64,000 bases of DNA from an uncultured Pseudomonadota bacterium (lineage in GTDB: Bacteria; Pseudomonadota; Gammaproteobacteria; Steroidobacterales; Woeseiaceae), in NCBI GenBank assembly GCA_913055625.1, contig CAJXJW010000007.1:62001-126000 (forward strand), read 5' to 3'. Made by a program: the position numbers and the translations under genes. Of this stretch, positions 1-8,804 are shown in pieces. The stretch's first letter is position 1. Each line of letters opens with the position of its first letter. The notes under the pieces are model-generated. The model worked only from the letters and a program-made list of their open reading frames with translations, was not told where the DNA came from and made no database searches.

Positions 1-1
1 C

Positions 2-331
2 CTGTCGCGAAAGCGCCGGGAAGCCGGATTGCCGATGCTCGACATCGACTCCGCCGGCGCCGACGCCATGGCGCAGGCGGCATTGTTTGCCTGCTGCGAC
101 GCGGTCGTCACCGTGCCGCAGACGGCGTTGCACGTTGCCGGCGCTGTCGGCGCGCGATGCTATGTGCTCGTGCCCGATGCGCCGGATTGGCGGCTCGGGA
201 CCGGCGCGGCAGACATGCCTTATTACCGGTCCGTTCGCCTGGTCGGCAAGGGTGCCGACGGATCCTGGGAAAGCAGGCTGGCGGATATTGCCGCGGAGCT
301 CTCGTCGGGTTCGCGTGCAGCCGGCCCCTGA
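2..331 (+). CDS. C-terminal end of a TPR/glycosyltransferase-like protein (partial)
   Basis: The reading frame is open from the left edge, so only the last ~109 residues are visible. The stretch TALHVAGAVGARCYVLVP followed by DAPDWRLG resembles the C-terminal donor-binding end of tetratricopeptide-repeat proteins with a glycosyltransferase family 9/41-like module, where the pattern is roughly (T/S)xxxHLAGALGxPV(W)xLLPxxPDWRW, followed by PYYRSVRLV. No start codon belongs to this fragment; internal ATG/TTG codons are not likely true starts. The fold assignment is inference from this short motif, and the substrate cannot be told. Nothing in the next genes relates to it. Confidence 0.55.
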   Translation: MSRKRREAGLPMLDIDSAGADAMAQAALFACCDAVVTVPQTALHVAGAVGARCYVLVPDAPDWRLGTGAADMPYYRSVRLVGKGADGSWESRLADIAAELSSGSRAAGP

Positions 332-346
332 GGGGATACGCGACAA

Positions 347-371
347 TGTGTCCCGGCTTTTCGGGAACACA
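347..371 (+). terminator. Possible weak hairpin between the left-edge gene and the next gene
   Basis: TGTGTCCCG pairs with CGGG-A-ACACA across a GCTTTT loop with one bulged A. There is no run of T after it, so it is at best a weak or Rho-assisted terminator. It lies just before the Shine-Dalgarno sequence of the next gene and could instead influence its leader. Confidence 0.3.
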
Positions 372-390
372 TCACAGGAGGCACTGAACT

Positions 391-1704
391 ATGCACCGCA
401 GGGATTTCCTGAGCGCGTCCGCCGCGATAATCGGCGCCACGAGCACCGGCGGCGTGATCGCCGGACCGAACGACCGCCTGCAGATCGGTGTCATCGGCTG
501 CAACGGCATGGGCTGGGCGAACACCGAATCGCTGCTCAACGTGCCCGGCGTCGACGTCGTCGCGGTCTGTGACGTCGACCGGTCGGTCATCGACCGCCGG
601 CTCGCCGATTACGCGAAGCGCCGCGAGAACAAGCCGGCCACTTACGGCGACTACCGGGAGCTGCTGGCGCGCAGGGACGTCGACGCGGTGATCATCGGCA
701 CGCCCGATCACTGGCATTGCCGGCAGATGATTGACGCGGTGCGCGCCGGCAAGGACGTTTACGTCGAGAAGCCGGTGGCGAACACGATCGAGGAGTGCCG
801 GCTCATGGTCGAGGCAGCCCGCGAAACGGGCAGGGTGGTCCAGACAGGGCAGTGGCAGCGCAGCGGCCCGCATTACCGGACGGCGCGCGACATCGTGCGG
901 TCCGGCGTACTCGGCAAGATTCGGCTGGTGCGCACCTGGGCGTACCAGGGCTGGATGCAGCCGGTGCCGGTCGTCGCCGATTCGCCGGTACCGGACGGCG
1001 TCGATTACGGCATGTGGCTCGGCCCGGCGCCGGCGCGTGCGTTCAACCGGAACCGTTTTCACTTCTCGTTCCGCTGGTTCTGGGACTACGCGGGCGGCCT
1101 GATGACGGACTGGGGCGTGCACCAGATCGACATCGCGCTGTGGGTCATGGGTGCCGACGCGCCGACGTCGATCATGGCGTCCGGCGGCAAGCTCGCGTGG
1201 CCGGACGACGCATCCGAAACGCCCGACACGCTGCAGGCGGTCTTCCAGTACCCGGGTTTTTCCATGGTCTGGGAGCACGCGACCGGCATCGACCTCGGGC
1301 CGTACCGGATGGGCGAGGGCATCGCGTTCGTCGGTAACAACGGCACGCTGGTCGTCCACCGCGGCGGCTTCAACGTTTACCCCGAGCGGGAATTCGTCGG
1401 CTGGGGCAAGGAAGGGCCGCTGAAGATGGACGAGATCCCTGGAGAAGGGCCGTCCGGTGCCAGCACCCTGGATCTGCATACTCAGAACTTCGCCGACGCC
1501 GTTCGCGCGGGGGACCCCGGGATGCTGAACACGCCGATCGAATCCGGCGCGATCGCCGCGATCAATGCGCAGATGGGCAACATCGCGTATCGCACCGGCA
1601 GCCCCCTCGCGTGGGACGCAGGGGCGGGTCGCTTCCGGGACAATGCCGCCGCGAACCGGCTGCTGCGCGCCGAGTACCACAACGGCTGGAATCTGCGGGC
1701 ATGA
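391..1704 (+). CDS. Gfo/Idh/MocA family oxidoreductase with Tat signal (exported)
   Basis: An NAD(P)-dependent dehydrogenase of the Gfo/Idh/MocA family. The N-terminus HRRDFLSASAA is a twin-arginine signal, so the folded, cofactor-loaded enzyme is probably periplasmic, like glucose-fructose oxidoreductase. The Rossmann glycine motif GCNGMG is at residues ~36-41 and the family's EKP motif at 126-128. A well-placed AGGAGG precedes the ATG. The 437-residue length is normal for secreted members. A strong hairpin follows the stop. The gene converges on the TonB receptor and may belong to the same sugar or cyclitol use locus, but it has no RpiR-type operator of its own that I can see. The substrate is unknown. 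Confidence 0.85.
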   Translation: MHRRDFLSASAAIIGATSTGGVIAGPNDRLQIGVIGCNGMGWANTESLLNVPGVDVVAVCDVDRSVIDRRLADYAKRRENKPATYGDYRELLARRDVDAVIIGTPDHWHCRQMIDAVRAGKDVYVEKPVANTIEECRLMVEAARETGRVVQTGQWQRSGPHYRTARDIVRSGVLGKIRLVRTWAYQGWMQPVPVVADSPVPDGVDYGMWLGPAPARAFNRNRFHFSFRWFWDYAGGLMTDWGVHQIDIALWVMGADAPTSIMASGGKLAWPDDASETPDTLQAVFQYPGFSMVWEHATGIDLGPYRMGEGIAFVGNNGTLVVHRGGFNVYPEREFVGWGKEGPLKMDEIPGEGPSGASTLDLHTQNFADAVRAGDPGMLNTPIESGAIAAINAQMGNIAYRTGSPLAWDAGAGRFRDNAAANRLLRAEYHNGWNLRA

Positions 1705-1707
1705 AAA

Positions 1708-1733
1708 AAGCCCCGGCCTCGCGGCCGGGGCTT
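1708..1733. terminator. Bidirectional intrinsic terminator
   Basis: An 11-bp perfect stem (AAGCCCCGGCC / GGCCGGGGCTT) closes a TCGC loop. A-rich sequence lies on the left and CTTCTT on the right, between two converging genes. It probably ends both the oxidoreductase transcript and the TonB receptor transcript. Confidence 0.8.
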
Positions 1734-1749
1734 CTTAAGCTTTCTCAGG

Positions 1750-4557
1750 TTAGAACTTGACCTGTATACCGGCGAAGGCGTTCCACGAGTAGATCTCGTT
1801 CTCCGCCAGGCGGCCGCTTTCCCTGCCGCTGAACATTCGCAACGGTGCGTCGTTGAGGTTCATGAATTCGATATACGCGTTCAGGTTGTCCGTGAACTGG
1901 TAACTCGCCTTCAGGTCGAGCTGGCCGCGGTCATCGAAGTACAGGTCCTGGCTCTCGTCGTCGCCGAGGCCGTCGAGGTAGGTGCTGTAGTACGTGTAGG
2001 CGATGCGTGCCTCGAAGCCCGCCCACTCGTAGAACAGTGCGGCGTTGCCGATGTGTTCGGACTGCAGGAAGAACGGCAGTTTTTCATCGCGACCGAATAC
2101 CGTGGCTTCACTGTCCGTGTAAGTGTAGTTGAGCGAAATGCCGAGCCCGCTGAAGGCCGACGGCAGCCCGATGAACTGCTGCTGGTAGTTGAACTCGACG
2201 CCGAAAATGCTGCCCTCCTCGGCATTGTCCGTCGTTTCGACAACGAGTTCGCTGAAGAAGCGTCCCTCGAAGGTCTCGTCCTCGAACTCAGTGATGCGCG
2301 TGAAGATCGGGTCCTCGATGTCCTTGTAAAAGACGCCCGCCGCGAGGATGCCGCCTGTTTCCAGGTACCACTCGATGGCAAGGTCGAAGTTCATCGATTC
2401 GAGCGGCACGAGGTTCGGATTGCCGGCCTCGATTTCGCCCTCAAAGACGCCCGGGTCGTCCTCGTCAACCTCGAAGAGCCGGAACGGGGCAAGGACCTCG
2501 TAGGAAGGCCGGCCAACCGTGTTCGTCCACGCAGCGCGGAACAGCAGGTTGTCCTGAAGCGCCCAGCGCAGGTGCAGGCTGGGCAGCCAGTGCGTGTAGT
2601 CGTCGCTGCCCGATACGGGCACCGGTGCTTCCGGGTCGCCGTCGACAAACACGACGTCGTAGGCCGAGAAACTTGAGTCTGTCTGTTCGACGCGGACGCC
2701 GGCGATCATCGTCGCATTGCCGACGTCGAACTCACCCATGATATAGGCGGCGTCGACGCGCTCGTTTACTTCGAAGTCAACGCCGTAGGACTCCGCCACC
2801 GTGTCGGCGTCGTTCACTTCGAAGCCGGCCGTGTTGCCGTCGTAGAAGCCCTCGAGCGCCGGGAACAGCATGCGCGGACCGAAGTCGTAGTACGGGCGAA
2901 CGCTGTCGTAGAAATCGGCCTTGCCCGGCTCGGTGAAGCCGACCAGCGTGAGGTCATCCGCATATCCGTCGTAGACGGTCATGTCCTGGTCAGACGTCTT
3001 CTCGCGATCCGTGCTCTTGATGCCGAATTTCACGAGGCCGGGCGCATTGCCCACCGTGATGTCACGTTCGAAATCCAGCTGGAAGGACGTGATGTCCTCG
3101 ACGATGATCTGGCCGCCGCGCAGGTACTCGCTGAACTCGAAATTGCCGGGATCGTTGAACGCGGCTGTATCGGAGGCATCGACGCGCCAGAATTCATCCG
3201 ACGTGTCGTAGGTCATCGGCTGCACTTCGCTGAGCTCGAACACCCATTCGCGGTCGCGGGGCGTGTCCTGCTCGGCTTCACCGATCGTCGCCTGAGCGTC
3301 GATGCCCCAGCGGCCGACGATGAACTCGCCGCCGATCGTGTGCGTGCGAATCCGCTGTTTTTCGAGGCGGTCAGAGATCAGCCGCTCGCCTTCGCCCTCG
3401 GTGAACGTGCCCGACGTCGCCGTCTGATTCTCGAGATCACCTTCGCGGTACTTCCAGATCGTCTCCGCCTGGATTTCCGTGTCCTGGTAATCGTTGAAGA
3501 GATTGCGGAAGTACAGCTTCGCCTCGTCGCTGGGCTGCCATTCGAGGTTGGCGACGATGCCGGCGCGCTCGCGCGTGATCCGGTAGTCGCGCAGCACCTG
3601 TTCGTCGGGGATGAGGAAGTTTCCTTCCTCTTCCCACGGGTCGCCGCCCTGCAGGTTCTCGGTGTCGTACTGGCGATCCGTGTAGCTTGCCGACAGCACG
3701 ATGCCCCATTCGTCGTTTGCGCCGAAGACCTGGCCCCAGCCGGCCGCCAGGCCCGTGGGATGCTCGCCGTTCAGGTCGTAGTAGCCGTAGTCCGCCGACG
3801 CCGAGAAGAAGAATCCTTCCGGGTCGTCGAACGCGCTCGGCGTCACGATGTTGATCGCGCCGCCGACGGAGTTGCCGTCCATGTCGGGCGTGACGGCCTT
3901 GACGACCTCGACGCGCGACAGCACTTCCGAGGGAATCGTATCGAGCGCGATGCTCCGGTTGTCCTCCGGCGAGCCGATGACCTGGTTGTCGACCGTCACG
4001 TTCGTGTAGTTGGAATCCACGCCGCGGATCGTGACGTAGCGTCCTTCACCCTGATCGACGGTCGACGTGACACCCGCGACGCGTCGCAGCGCCTCCGCGA
4101 TGTTCTGGTCCGGCAGCTTGCCGGCGTCGTCCGCCGTGATCGCTTCCTTGATCATCGCGGACATGCGCTTGTCCTGCAGCGCGTTCGCTTGCGCCGCGCG
4201 GTAGCCGGTGACGACCACTTCCTCGGTAATGCTGACCGCCGTGAGTTGGAAGTCGAGTGTCGCGCTTCCGCCCTCGCTGACGGTGACGGTCTTTTCCAGC
4301 GGTTGGTAGCCGACGGAGCTGACGACGATCGTGTAGCTGCCGGGTGGCAGGTTGCTGATCGTGTAAGCGCCGTTTGCGGCAGCGGCGACCGAGCGATTGC
4401 TGTCGGCCACCGTCACCTCGGCGAAAGCCAACGGGCGGGACGTCCTGGCATCGGTGATTTCGCCGCGGACTGCGACCTGCGCCACCGCCGCCTGAGATGA
4501 GAACACGAGTATTGCGGTCAGAATGACCCGAAGAACTATCGAACTACCGGCGTGCAT
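1750..4557 (-). CDS. TonB-dependent outer-membrane receptor (Caulobacter type)
   Basis: A 935-residue outer-membrane transporter. In order: signal peptide 1-26 ending AVA-Q, a CarboxypepD_reg-like beta-sandwich (~28-112), a TonB-box-like EEVVVTG, a plug domain with LPDQNIAEALRRVAGV and NVTVDNQVIG, and a long beta-barrel ending in a terminal Phe (VKF). The arrangement matches the TIGR01782-type receptors that import oligosaccharides and other nutrients in proteobacteria. AAGGGG lies at good spacing before the ATG. It diverges from the RpiR regulator, and its probable promoter has an RpiR-type operator between the -35 and -10 boxes. From that context I infer that it imports inositol phosphates/phytate or inositol glycosides; the protein itself does not show the substrate. 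Confidence 0.92.
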   Translation of the reverse strand: MHAGSSIVLRVILTAILVFSSQAAVAQVAVRGEITDARTSRPLAFAEVTVADSNRSVAAAANGAYTISNLPPGSYTIVVSSVGYQPLEKTVTVSEGGSATLDFQLTAVSITEEVVVTGYRAAQANALQDKRMSAMIKEAITADDAGKLPDQNIAEALRRVAGVTSTVDQGEGRYVTIRGVDSNYTNVTVDNQVIGSPEDNRSIALDTIPSEVLSRVEVVKAVTPDMDGNSVGGAINIVTPSAFDDPEGFFFSASADYGYYDLNGEHPTGLAAGWGQVFGANDEWGIVLSASYTDRQYDTENLQGGDPWEEEGNFLIPDEQVLRDYRITRERAGIVANLEWQPSDEAKLYFRNLFNDYQDTEIQAETIWKYREGDLENQTATSGTFTEGEGERLISDRLEKQRIRTHTIGGEFIVGRWGIDAQATIGEAEQDTPRDREWVFELSEVQPMTYDTSDEFWRVDASDTAAFNDPGNFEFSEYLRGGQIIVEDITSFQLDFERDITVGNAPGLVKFGIKSTDREKTSDQDMTVYDGYADDLTLVGFTEPGKADFYDSVRPYYDFGPRMLFPALEGFYDGNTAGFEVNDADTVAESYGVDFEVNERVDAAYIMGEFDVGNATMIAGVRVEQTDSSFSAYDVVFVDGDPEAPVPVSGSDDYTHWLPSLHLRWALQDNLLFRAAWTNTVGRPSYEVLAPFRLFEVDEDDPGVFEGEIEAGNPNLVPLESMNFDLAIEWYLETGGILAAGVFYKDIEDPIFTRITEFEDETFEGRFFSELVVETTDNAEEGSIFGVEFNYQQQFIGLPSAFSGLGISLNYTYTDSEATVFGRDEKLPFFLQSEHIGNAALFYEWAGFEARIAYTYYSTYLDGLGDDESQDLYFDDRGQLDLKASYQFTDNLNAYIEFMNLNDAPLRMFSGRESGRLAENEIYSWNAFAGIQVKF

Positions 4558-4713
4558 GTTTTTCCCCTTGGCAAAGCGCCTCAGACGAGCGAGGTCGGCA
4601 GCCTAAAGGGACCGTATTACCTTCCTGTTACAGAGCGACCCCGTGATACGTGGTCGCCGTGGCCCCCCGACCCGGCAAGTCCGGACATGGATCAAATGTT
4701 CCGGTCACGGTGG

Positions 4714-4743
4714 AGTATAGAATAAATATTCTGTACCATGCAA
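4714..4743 (-). promoter_or_regulatory. Predicted sigma-70 promoter of the TonB receptor
   Basis: On the minus strand TTGCAT and TATACT are separated by 18 bp. The palindrome at 4719-4732 lies in the spacer and touches the -10 box, the usual place for a repressor. The call is by eye. Confidence 0.5.
4719..4732. promoter_or_regulatory. RpiR-type operator, site 1 (receptor/regulator region)
   Basis: A perfect inverted repeat, AGAAT-AAAT-ATTCT. It has the same shape as the sites upstream of the iol operon and the phytase/transporter pair. It resembles the GGAA-N6-TTCC sites I recall for RpiR-family IolR repressors of alphaproteobacteria. Confidence 0.65.
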
Positions 4744-4745
4744 AT

Positions 4746-4763
4746 CTGAAATACCTGTTTCAG
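4746..4763. promoter_or_regulatory. RpiR-type operator, site 2 (receptor/regulator region)
   Basis: The inverted repeat CTGAAA-TACCTG-TTTCAG has perfect 6-bp arms and contains GAAA-N6-TTTC. Its centre is 29 bp from that of site 1, the same distance as in the pair before the iol operon. Confidence 0.6.
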
Positions 4764-4899
4764 GGCCGGGGCCCGGCGCCGCGATCCGGCGGCCGGCCGC
4801 CACCCTCGGCGTTGGAATGCATTTTCGAGCACTGGAACGTTTGTTGCACGATCGCTAGCATCGACCGGCAAACCGCCCGGAACCTCAAGGAGAAGCGAC

Positions 4900-5736
4900 G
4901 TGCATGCCCCACGGGACATTCGAGAACTGCGCGAGGCGATCGTTGAACGCCACGACGACCTCAGCCCGCGCCTCCGGCAGGTCGCCGCCTACGTGCTGGA
5001 TCATCCGAACGACATGGGCCTCGAGACGCTGGCGGTCATCGCCGAGCGTTGCGGCGTGCAGGCATCCACGATCGTGCGCTTTGCGAAGGCGTTCGGCTAC
5101 GAGGGTGCGAGCCAGATGCAGCGACTGTTTCGGGACGAGTTGATCAGCGCGACGCCGAGCCCGAGCTACGCGGAACGCGTGCGTCAGTTCAGCGAACGGT
5201 CCGGCGACCGGCATTCGCTCACGCCCCACGAGCTGCTCCGGGAGTTTTCCGACAGCAACATCATCGCGCTCGAGCACCTGAAGGAGTCGATCGATGCGAA
5301 GGAACTCGAACGTGCCGTCGACCTCGTGGTCCGGGCGCGAAACGTTTACCTTGTGGGGCTGCGCCGCTCGTTCCCGGTCGCGGCCTACCTTGCCTACGCG
5401 CTGCGGCACATCGACAAGCCCGCGCACCTGATCGACGGACTCGCCGGGATGCTGATCGAGCAGAGCTCGATGCTGTCGAAAGACGACCTGCTGTTCGCGA
5501 TCAGTTTCCGACCATACGCCAAGGAAACCGCGGAGATCGTCGATCGCGCGCGCGAGGCCGGCGCCGGCGTCATATCCATCAGCGACAGCCAGCTCAGCCC
5601 GGTGTCGCGCGAAGCGGACATCTCTTTCGACATCAAGGACGCCGAGGTGCGCCAGTTCCGGTCGTTGACCGCGTCGCTGTGCCTCGCGCAGACACTGGTC
5701 ATCGCCTACGCACACCGCCTGGAGGACAAGCATTGA
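4900..5736 (+). CDS. RpiR/MurR-family transcriptional regulator (IolR-like)
   Basis: A 278-residue regulator with an N-terminal HTH_6 domain (~1-77, including ETLAVIAERCGVQASTIVRF) and a C-terminal SIS sugar-phosphate isomerase-like effector domain (~125-260). RpiR proteins bind phosphorylated sugar intermediates through the SIS domain; IolR of alphaproteobacteria is of this type. The GTG start is chosen for the strong AAGGAG nine bases upstream. Its stop overlaps the TTG start of iolG by four bases, so the two are translationally coupled. The paired palindromes upstream suggest autoregulation, and the same sites at the iol and phytase promoters mark it as the local regulator. The effector is unknown; 2-deoxy-5-keto-gluconate 6-phosphate is a reasonable guess. 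Confidence 0.88.
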   Translation: MHAPRDIRELREAIVERHDDLSPRLRQVAAYVLDHPNDMGLETLAVIAERCGVQASTIVRFAKAFGYEGASQMQRLFRDELISATPSPSYAERVRQFSERSGDRHSLTPHELLREFSDSNIIALEHLKESIDAKELERAVDLVVRARNVYLVGLRRSFPVAAYLAYALRHIDKPAHLIDGLAGMLIEQSSMLSKDDLLFAISFRPYAKETAEIVDRAREAGAGVISISDSQLSPVSREADISFDIKDAEVRQFRSLTASLCLAQTLVIAYAHRLEDKH

Positions 5737-6728
5737 GTATCGAGATCGCCGTGATCGGCGCGGGACGCATCGGTCAGATTCATGCGCGCAACATCGCGCG
5801 GCACCCGGACGCACGGGTGCGCTACGTCGTCGACGTGAATGCGGAAGCGGCCACCCGGCTCGCCGACGCCTGCGGCGCGTCGGTGAGTGACGAGACGACC
5901 GCGCTGACGGATCCCGCGGTCGACGGGGTGGTCATCGCGAGTTCCACTGACACCCACCTGCCGCTGATCGTCGCGTGTGCCGACAGCGGGAAGTCCGTGT
6001 TCTGCGAGAAGCCGCTGGACCTGGACACGTCGCGCGCCGAACAGTGCCGGGCGGCCGCGGCCGACGCCGGCATCGATTTGTTCGTCGGCTTCAATCGCCG
6101 TTTCGACCCGACGTTTCGAAAAATCCGGGACGCCGTGGCGGATGGCCGCGTCGGCCAGCTCGAAATGGTCACTGTCACGAGTCGTGACCCGGCGCCGCCG
6201 CCGCTGGCCTACCTGCGTCGCTCCGGTGGCCTGTTTCGCGACATGATGATTCACGATTTCGACATGGTCTGCTGGCTCACGGGCAGCGAGCCGAAGTCCG
6301 TGTTCGCAACCGGCGCGGCGCGGGTCAGCCAGGACGTGATCGATGCCGGCGATGTCGATACCGCAGCCGTCGTCGTCGAAATGCACGACGGCGCGTATTG
6401 CCAGATCAGCAACAGCCGCCGCTGCGTGTACGGGTACGACCAGCGCATCGAGGTGTTCGGTGCAGCGGGCATGCTGCGTGCGGGGAACGCGACGGAAACG
6501 CGCGTCGAGTCCGCCGACGCGGGCGGGTTTCACACCGAGCCGGCGCTGCCGTTCTTCCTGGAGCGATACGACGCGGCGTATCGGCACGAAACCGACGATT
6601 TCGTGCGCGCGCTGGCCGGGAAGCCACACGCGCTGCCCGGCGCGCGGGACGGGGTGCGTGCCCTGCAGCTCGCCGACGCGGCGGAGGCGAGCCTGAAGGA
6701 GGGCCGGGCCGTGCCGGTTGCCGGATGA
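5733..6728 (+). CDS. iolG: Inositol 2-dehydrogenase (Gfo/Idh/MocA family)
   Basis: A 331-residue NAD-dependent dehydrogenase that oxidises myo-inositol to 2-keto-myo-inositol (scyllo-inosose), the first step of the iol pathway. GAGRIG (residues 9-14) is the Rossmann loop, CEKPLDLD places the catalytic Lys at 93, and DMMIHDFD gives the Asp-x3-His pair that completes the catalytic triad of the IolG type. The start is TTG in the overlap TTGA with the regulator's stop, with GGAGG eight bases upstream; upstream in-frame codons lie inside the regulator gene and are not used. Length is typical. It precedes the promoter of the main iol operon. Confidence 0.85.
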   Translation: MSIEIAVIGAGRIGQIHARNIARHPDARVRYVVDVNAEAATRLADACGASVSDETTALTDPAVDGVVIASSTDTHLPLIVACADSGKSVFCEKPLDLDTSRAEQCRAAAADAGIDLFVGFNRRFDPTFRKIRDAVADGRVGQLEMVTVTSRDPAPPPLAYLRRSGGLFRDMMIHDFDMVCWLTGSEPKSVFATGAARVSQDVIDAGDVDTAAVVVEMHDGAYCQISNSRRCVYGYDQRIEVFGAAGMLRAGNATETRVESADAGGFHTEPALPFFLERYDAAYRHETDDFVRALAGKPHALPGARDGVRALQLADAAEASLKEGRAVPVAG

Positions 6729-6741
6729 AATCATAATTTCA
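6726..6741. promoter_or_regulatory. RpiR-type operator, site 1 of the iol operon
   Basis: A perfect inverted repeat, TGAAAT-CATA-ATTTCA. Its first bases are the stop codon of iolG. Its centre is exactly 29 bp from the centre of the next palindrome. Confidence 0.65.
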
Positions 6742-6751
6742 ATAGCATTCT

Positions 6752-6773
6752 ATTTGAAATATTCATTTCAAAT
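6752..6773. promoter_or_regulatory. RpiR-type operator, site 2 of the iol operon
   Basis: Perfect 9-bp arms, ATTTGAAAT and ATTTCAAAT, around ATTC. This is the strongest palindrome of the set and covers the -35 box of the predicted iol promoter, as expected for a repressor site. Confidence 0.75.
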
Positions 6774-6782
6774 GGGTATCTT
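6754..6782 (+). promoter_or_regulatory. Predicted sigma-70 promoter of the iol operon
   Basis: TTGAAA and TATCTT are separated by 17 bp, about 60 bases before the first start codon. The -35 box lies inside the 22-bp palindrome. Confidence 0.55.
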
Positions 6783-6845
6783 TCGAGTCGCGGGGTCGCG
6801 CGTGGGCGGCCGCGATTCTCGGGACCGGACAGCAGGTTATTGACG

Positions 6846-7976
6846 ATGTCGCAACAGGGCTTCGGCCTGATCGGCACAGGGTTCATGGGCAGGGCGCACG
6901 CCATCGCGCTCGGTGGCGTGGCTCGCGTCTTCGATGACGTCACGGCGCCGCGCTGCGTCGCCGTCGCGGACCAGGACCCGCACCAGGCACAGGACGCCGC
7001 GCGCCGACTCGGCTTCGAGCGCGGCGTCGGCGACTGGCACGATCTCGTCCGGGACCCGGACGTGAACGTGGTCGACATCTGTACGCCGAACTACCTGCAC
7101 GCGGAAATGGCGCTTGCCGCGATTCGCGCCGGCAAGCACGTGTACTGCGAGAAGCCCCTGGCACTGGACGTCGACGAAGCGCAGCAGCTCGCCACGGCGG
7201 CTGCCGAGGCGGGCGTCGTGCACGCGGTCGGGTTGAACTACACGGCGAACCCGATGCTGGCAGTCGCGCGGGACATGATCGCGGCGGGTGAGATCGGCGA
7301 ACCGACGTCGTTCTCCGGGCGCTACCTGGAGGACTACATGACCAGTGCGGACGTGCCGTTCAGCTGGCGTTGCGAGCGGAGACTGGCCGGCTCGGGCGCG
7401 CTGGGCGACCTGGGCTCCCACCTGATCAACCTGCTGCATTTCCTGCTCGGGCGGCCGCGACGGCTGGTCGCAAGCCTGAACACGCTCGTGCCCGAACGGG
7501 CCGACCCGGCCACGGGCGCGCGGCGAAAGGTCGAGAACGAGGATATCGCCAGCGCGTTGATCGAGCTGGAGACGGGCATTCCGGCGACGTTCGAGATCAG
7601 CCGCATCGCCACCGGCTACAAGTGCGGCCTCACGTTCGAATTGGCCGGTACGCGCGGTGCGATCGCCTTCGACCAGGAGCGAATGAACGAGTTGCGCGTT
7701 TATGACGCCGCGGGCAAGCCGGGGCGCCGCGGCTTTCGCACGATACTGGCCGGGCCGGATCACGGCGACTACGGGCGCTTCTGCCCGGCGCCGGGACACG
7801 GCCTCGGCATCAACGACCTGAAGGTCATCGAGATTCACCGCCTGCTGAGGGCCATCGAGCACGGCGAGACGTTCTGGCCGGACTTCGACGAAGGCCTGGC
7901 CGTGCAACGGGTGATGGCGGCGATGGAGTCGTCCGCGGCCGCCGGCGAGTGGGTCTCACTGGATTGGCAGAACTGA
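6846..7976 (+). CDS. Gfo/Idh/MocA family dehydrogenase of the iol operon
   Basis: A 376-residue NAD(P)-dependent oxidoreductase, the second of this family in the locus. It shows the Rossmann motif GTGFMG, the catalytic CEKPLALD, and DLGSHLINLLHF with the Asp-x3-His pair. Proteins of this kind in inositol clusters (IolX, IolW, IolU and relatives) interconvert scyllo-inositol isomers or oxidise other cyclitols or sugars to inosose-like ketones, so this one may widen the substrate range beyond myo-inositol. ATG 6846 is preferred over the TTG six bases upstream because an AGCAGG ribosome-binding-like sequence precedes it. It is the first gene after the operator-controlled promoter, and its stop abuts the iolB start. 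Confidence 0.82.
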   Translation: MSQQGFGLIGTGFMGRAHAIALGGVARVFDDVTAPRCVAVADQDPHQAQDAARRLGFERGVGDWHDLVRDPDVNVVDICTPNYLHAEMALAAIRAGKHVYCEKPLALDVDEAQQLATAAAEAGVVHAVGLNYTANPMLAVARDMIAAGEIGEPTSFSGRYLEDYMTSADVPFSWRCERRLAGSGALGDLGSHLINLLHFLLGRPRRLVASLNTLVPERADPATGARRKVENEDIASALIELETGIPATFEISRIATGYKCGLTFELAGTRGAIAFDQERMNELRVYDAAGKPGRRGFRTILAGPDHGDYGRFCPAPGHGLGINDLKVIEIHRLLRAIEHGETFWPDFDEGLAVQRVMAAMESSAAAGEWVSLDWQN

Positions 7977-8804
7977 ATGCCGGGAGACGGGCAGGACAAC
8001 ATGATCGACGAACACTACGTACCGAGGAGCGCGAAAATGGCGCAGCCCGGAACGCACCGCATCGCAAAGTACGCGGGCATGGAGGTCGCGACCGTGCGCC
8101 TCGCGGCCGGTGACGAACTCGAACTGGAGCCGTCCACCGAGACGGCCTGGCTGCTGATGTCGGGTGCCGTCACCGGGAACGCGGCCGGCGCGGAATTCTC
8201 GTTCCGGCGCGCGTCGCTGTTCGATGAATCGGCGAGCTGCGTGCACGTCGCCGCCGGAACGCGGGTGACCGTACGTGCGCTCGAAGACTCGGAGCTCACC
8301 GCGTACAGTTGCCCGAACACGAAGGCGTTCCCGGCCCGCGTGTTTCGTCCCGACGACGTGCCGAACGAGCACCGCGGCGCCGGCCAGGTGGCCGGCCGCT
8401 GCCTGCGCTTCGTCCGCACGATCTTTGACGGCAGCACGTCGCCGTCGGAAGCCGAGCTCGTGCTCGGGGAAGTCGTGACGCTGCCGGGCGGCTGGTCGAG
8501 CTACCCGCCGCACCATCACCCGCAGCCGGAAATCTACCACTACCGCTTCACGGAGCCGCAGGGCTACGGGCATGCCGAACTGGGCGAGCGGGTCCTCAAG
8601 GTGCGCGACGGCGACACCGTCTGCATCCCGCCGGGCGACGATCATGCGCAATGCGCCGCGCCCGGCTACGGGATGTACTACTCCTGGGTCATACGGCACC
8701 TGCCGGACCTGCCGTATACCGTGCCGGACTTCACCGACGAACACACATGGACGATGGACGGCGACGCGCCGTTCTGGTGGCCGGGTGGCATCGACCGTGG
8801 CTGA
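7977..8804 (+). CDS. iolB: 5-deoxy-glucuronate isomerase
   Basis: Isomerises 5-deoxy-D-glucuronate to 2-deoxy-5-keto-D-gluconate, the fourth step of myo-inositol breakdown. It is a double-cupin protein of 275 residues. The metal-binding cupin stretch YPPHHHPQPEIYHYRF and the later CIPPGDDHAQ are typical of IolB. The ATG lies directly after the previous stop codon; an alternative in-frame ATG at 8001 has AGGA four bases upstream and is a possible true start. The end overlaps iolC by eight bases. Context with iolC, iolD and iolE makes the call firm. Confidence 0.92.
   Translation: MPGDGQDNMIDEHYVPRSAKMAQPGTHRIAKYAGMEVATVRLAAGDELELEPSTETAWLLMSGAVTGNAAGAEFSFRRASLFDESASCVHVAAGTRVTVRALEDSELTAYSCPNTKAFPARVFRPDDVPNEHRGAGQVAGRCLRFVRTIFDGSTSPSEAELVLGEVVTLPGGWSSYPPHHHPQPEIYHYRFTEPQGYGHAELGERVLKVRDGDTVCIPPGDDHAQCAAPGYGMYYSWVIRHLPDLPYTVPDFTDEHTWTMDGDAPFWWPGGIDRG

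Larger units (their letters stand above)
4558..4899. other. Divergent regulatory region between TonB receptor and RpiR regulator
   Basis: These 342 bases have no convincing gene. They hold the receptor promoter, two inverted repeats centred 29 bp apart (4719-4732 and 4746-4763), and a third, imperfect GAAT-GCAT-TTTC site near 4815-4826 (one mismatch from the GAAT-N4-ATTC form). The right end carries AAGGAGAAGCGAC, the ribosome binding site of the regulator's GTG start. Confidence 0.7.
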
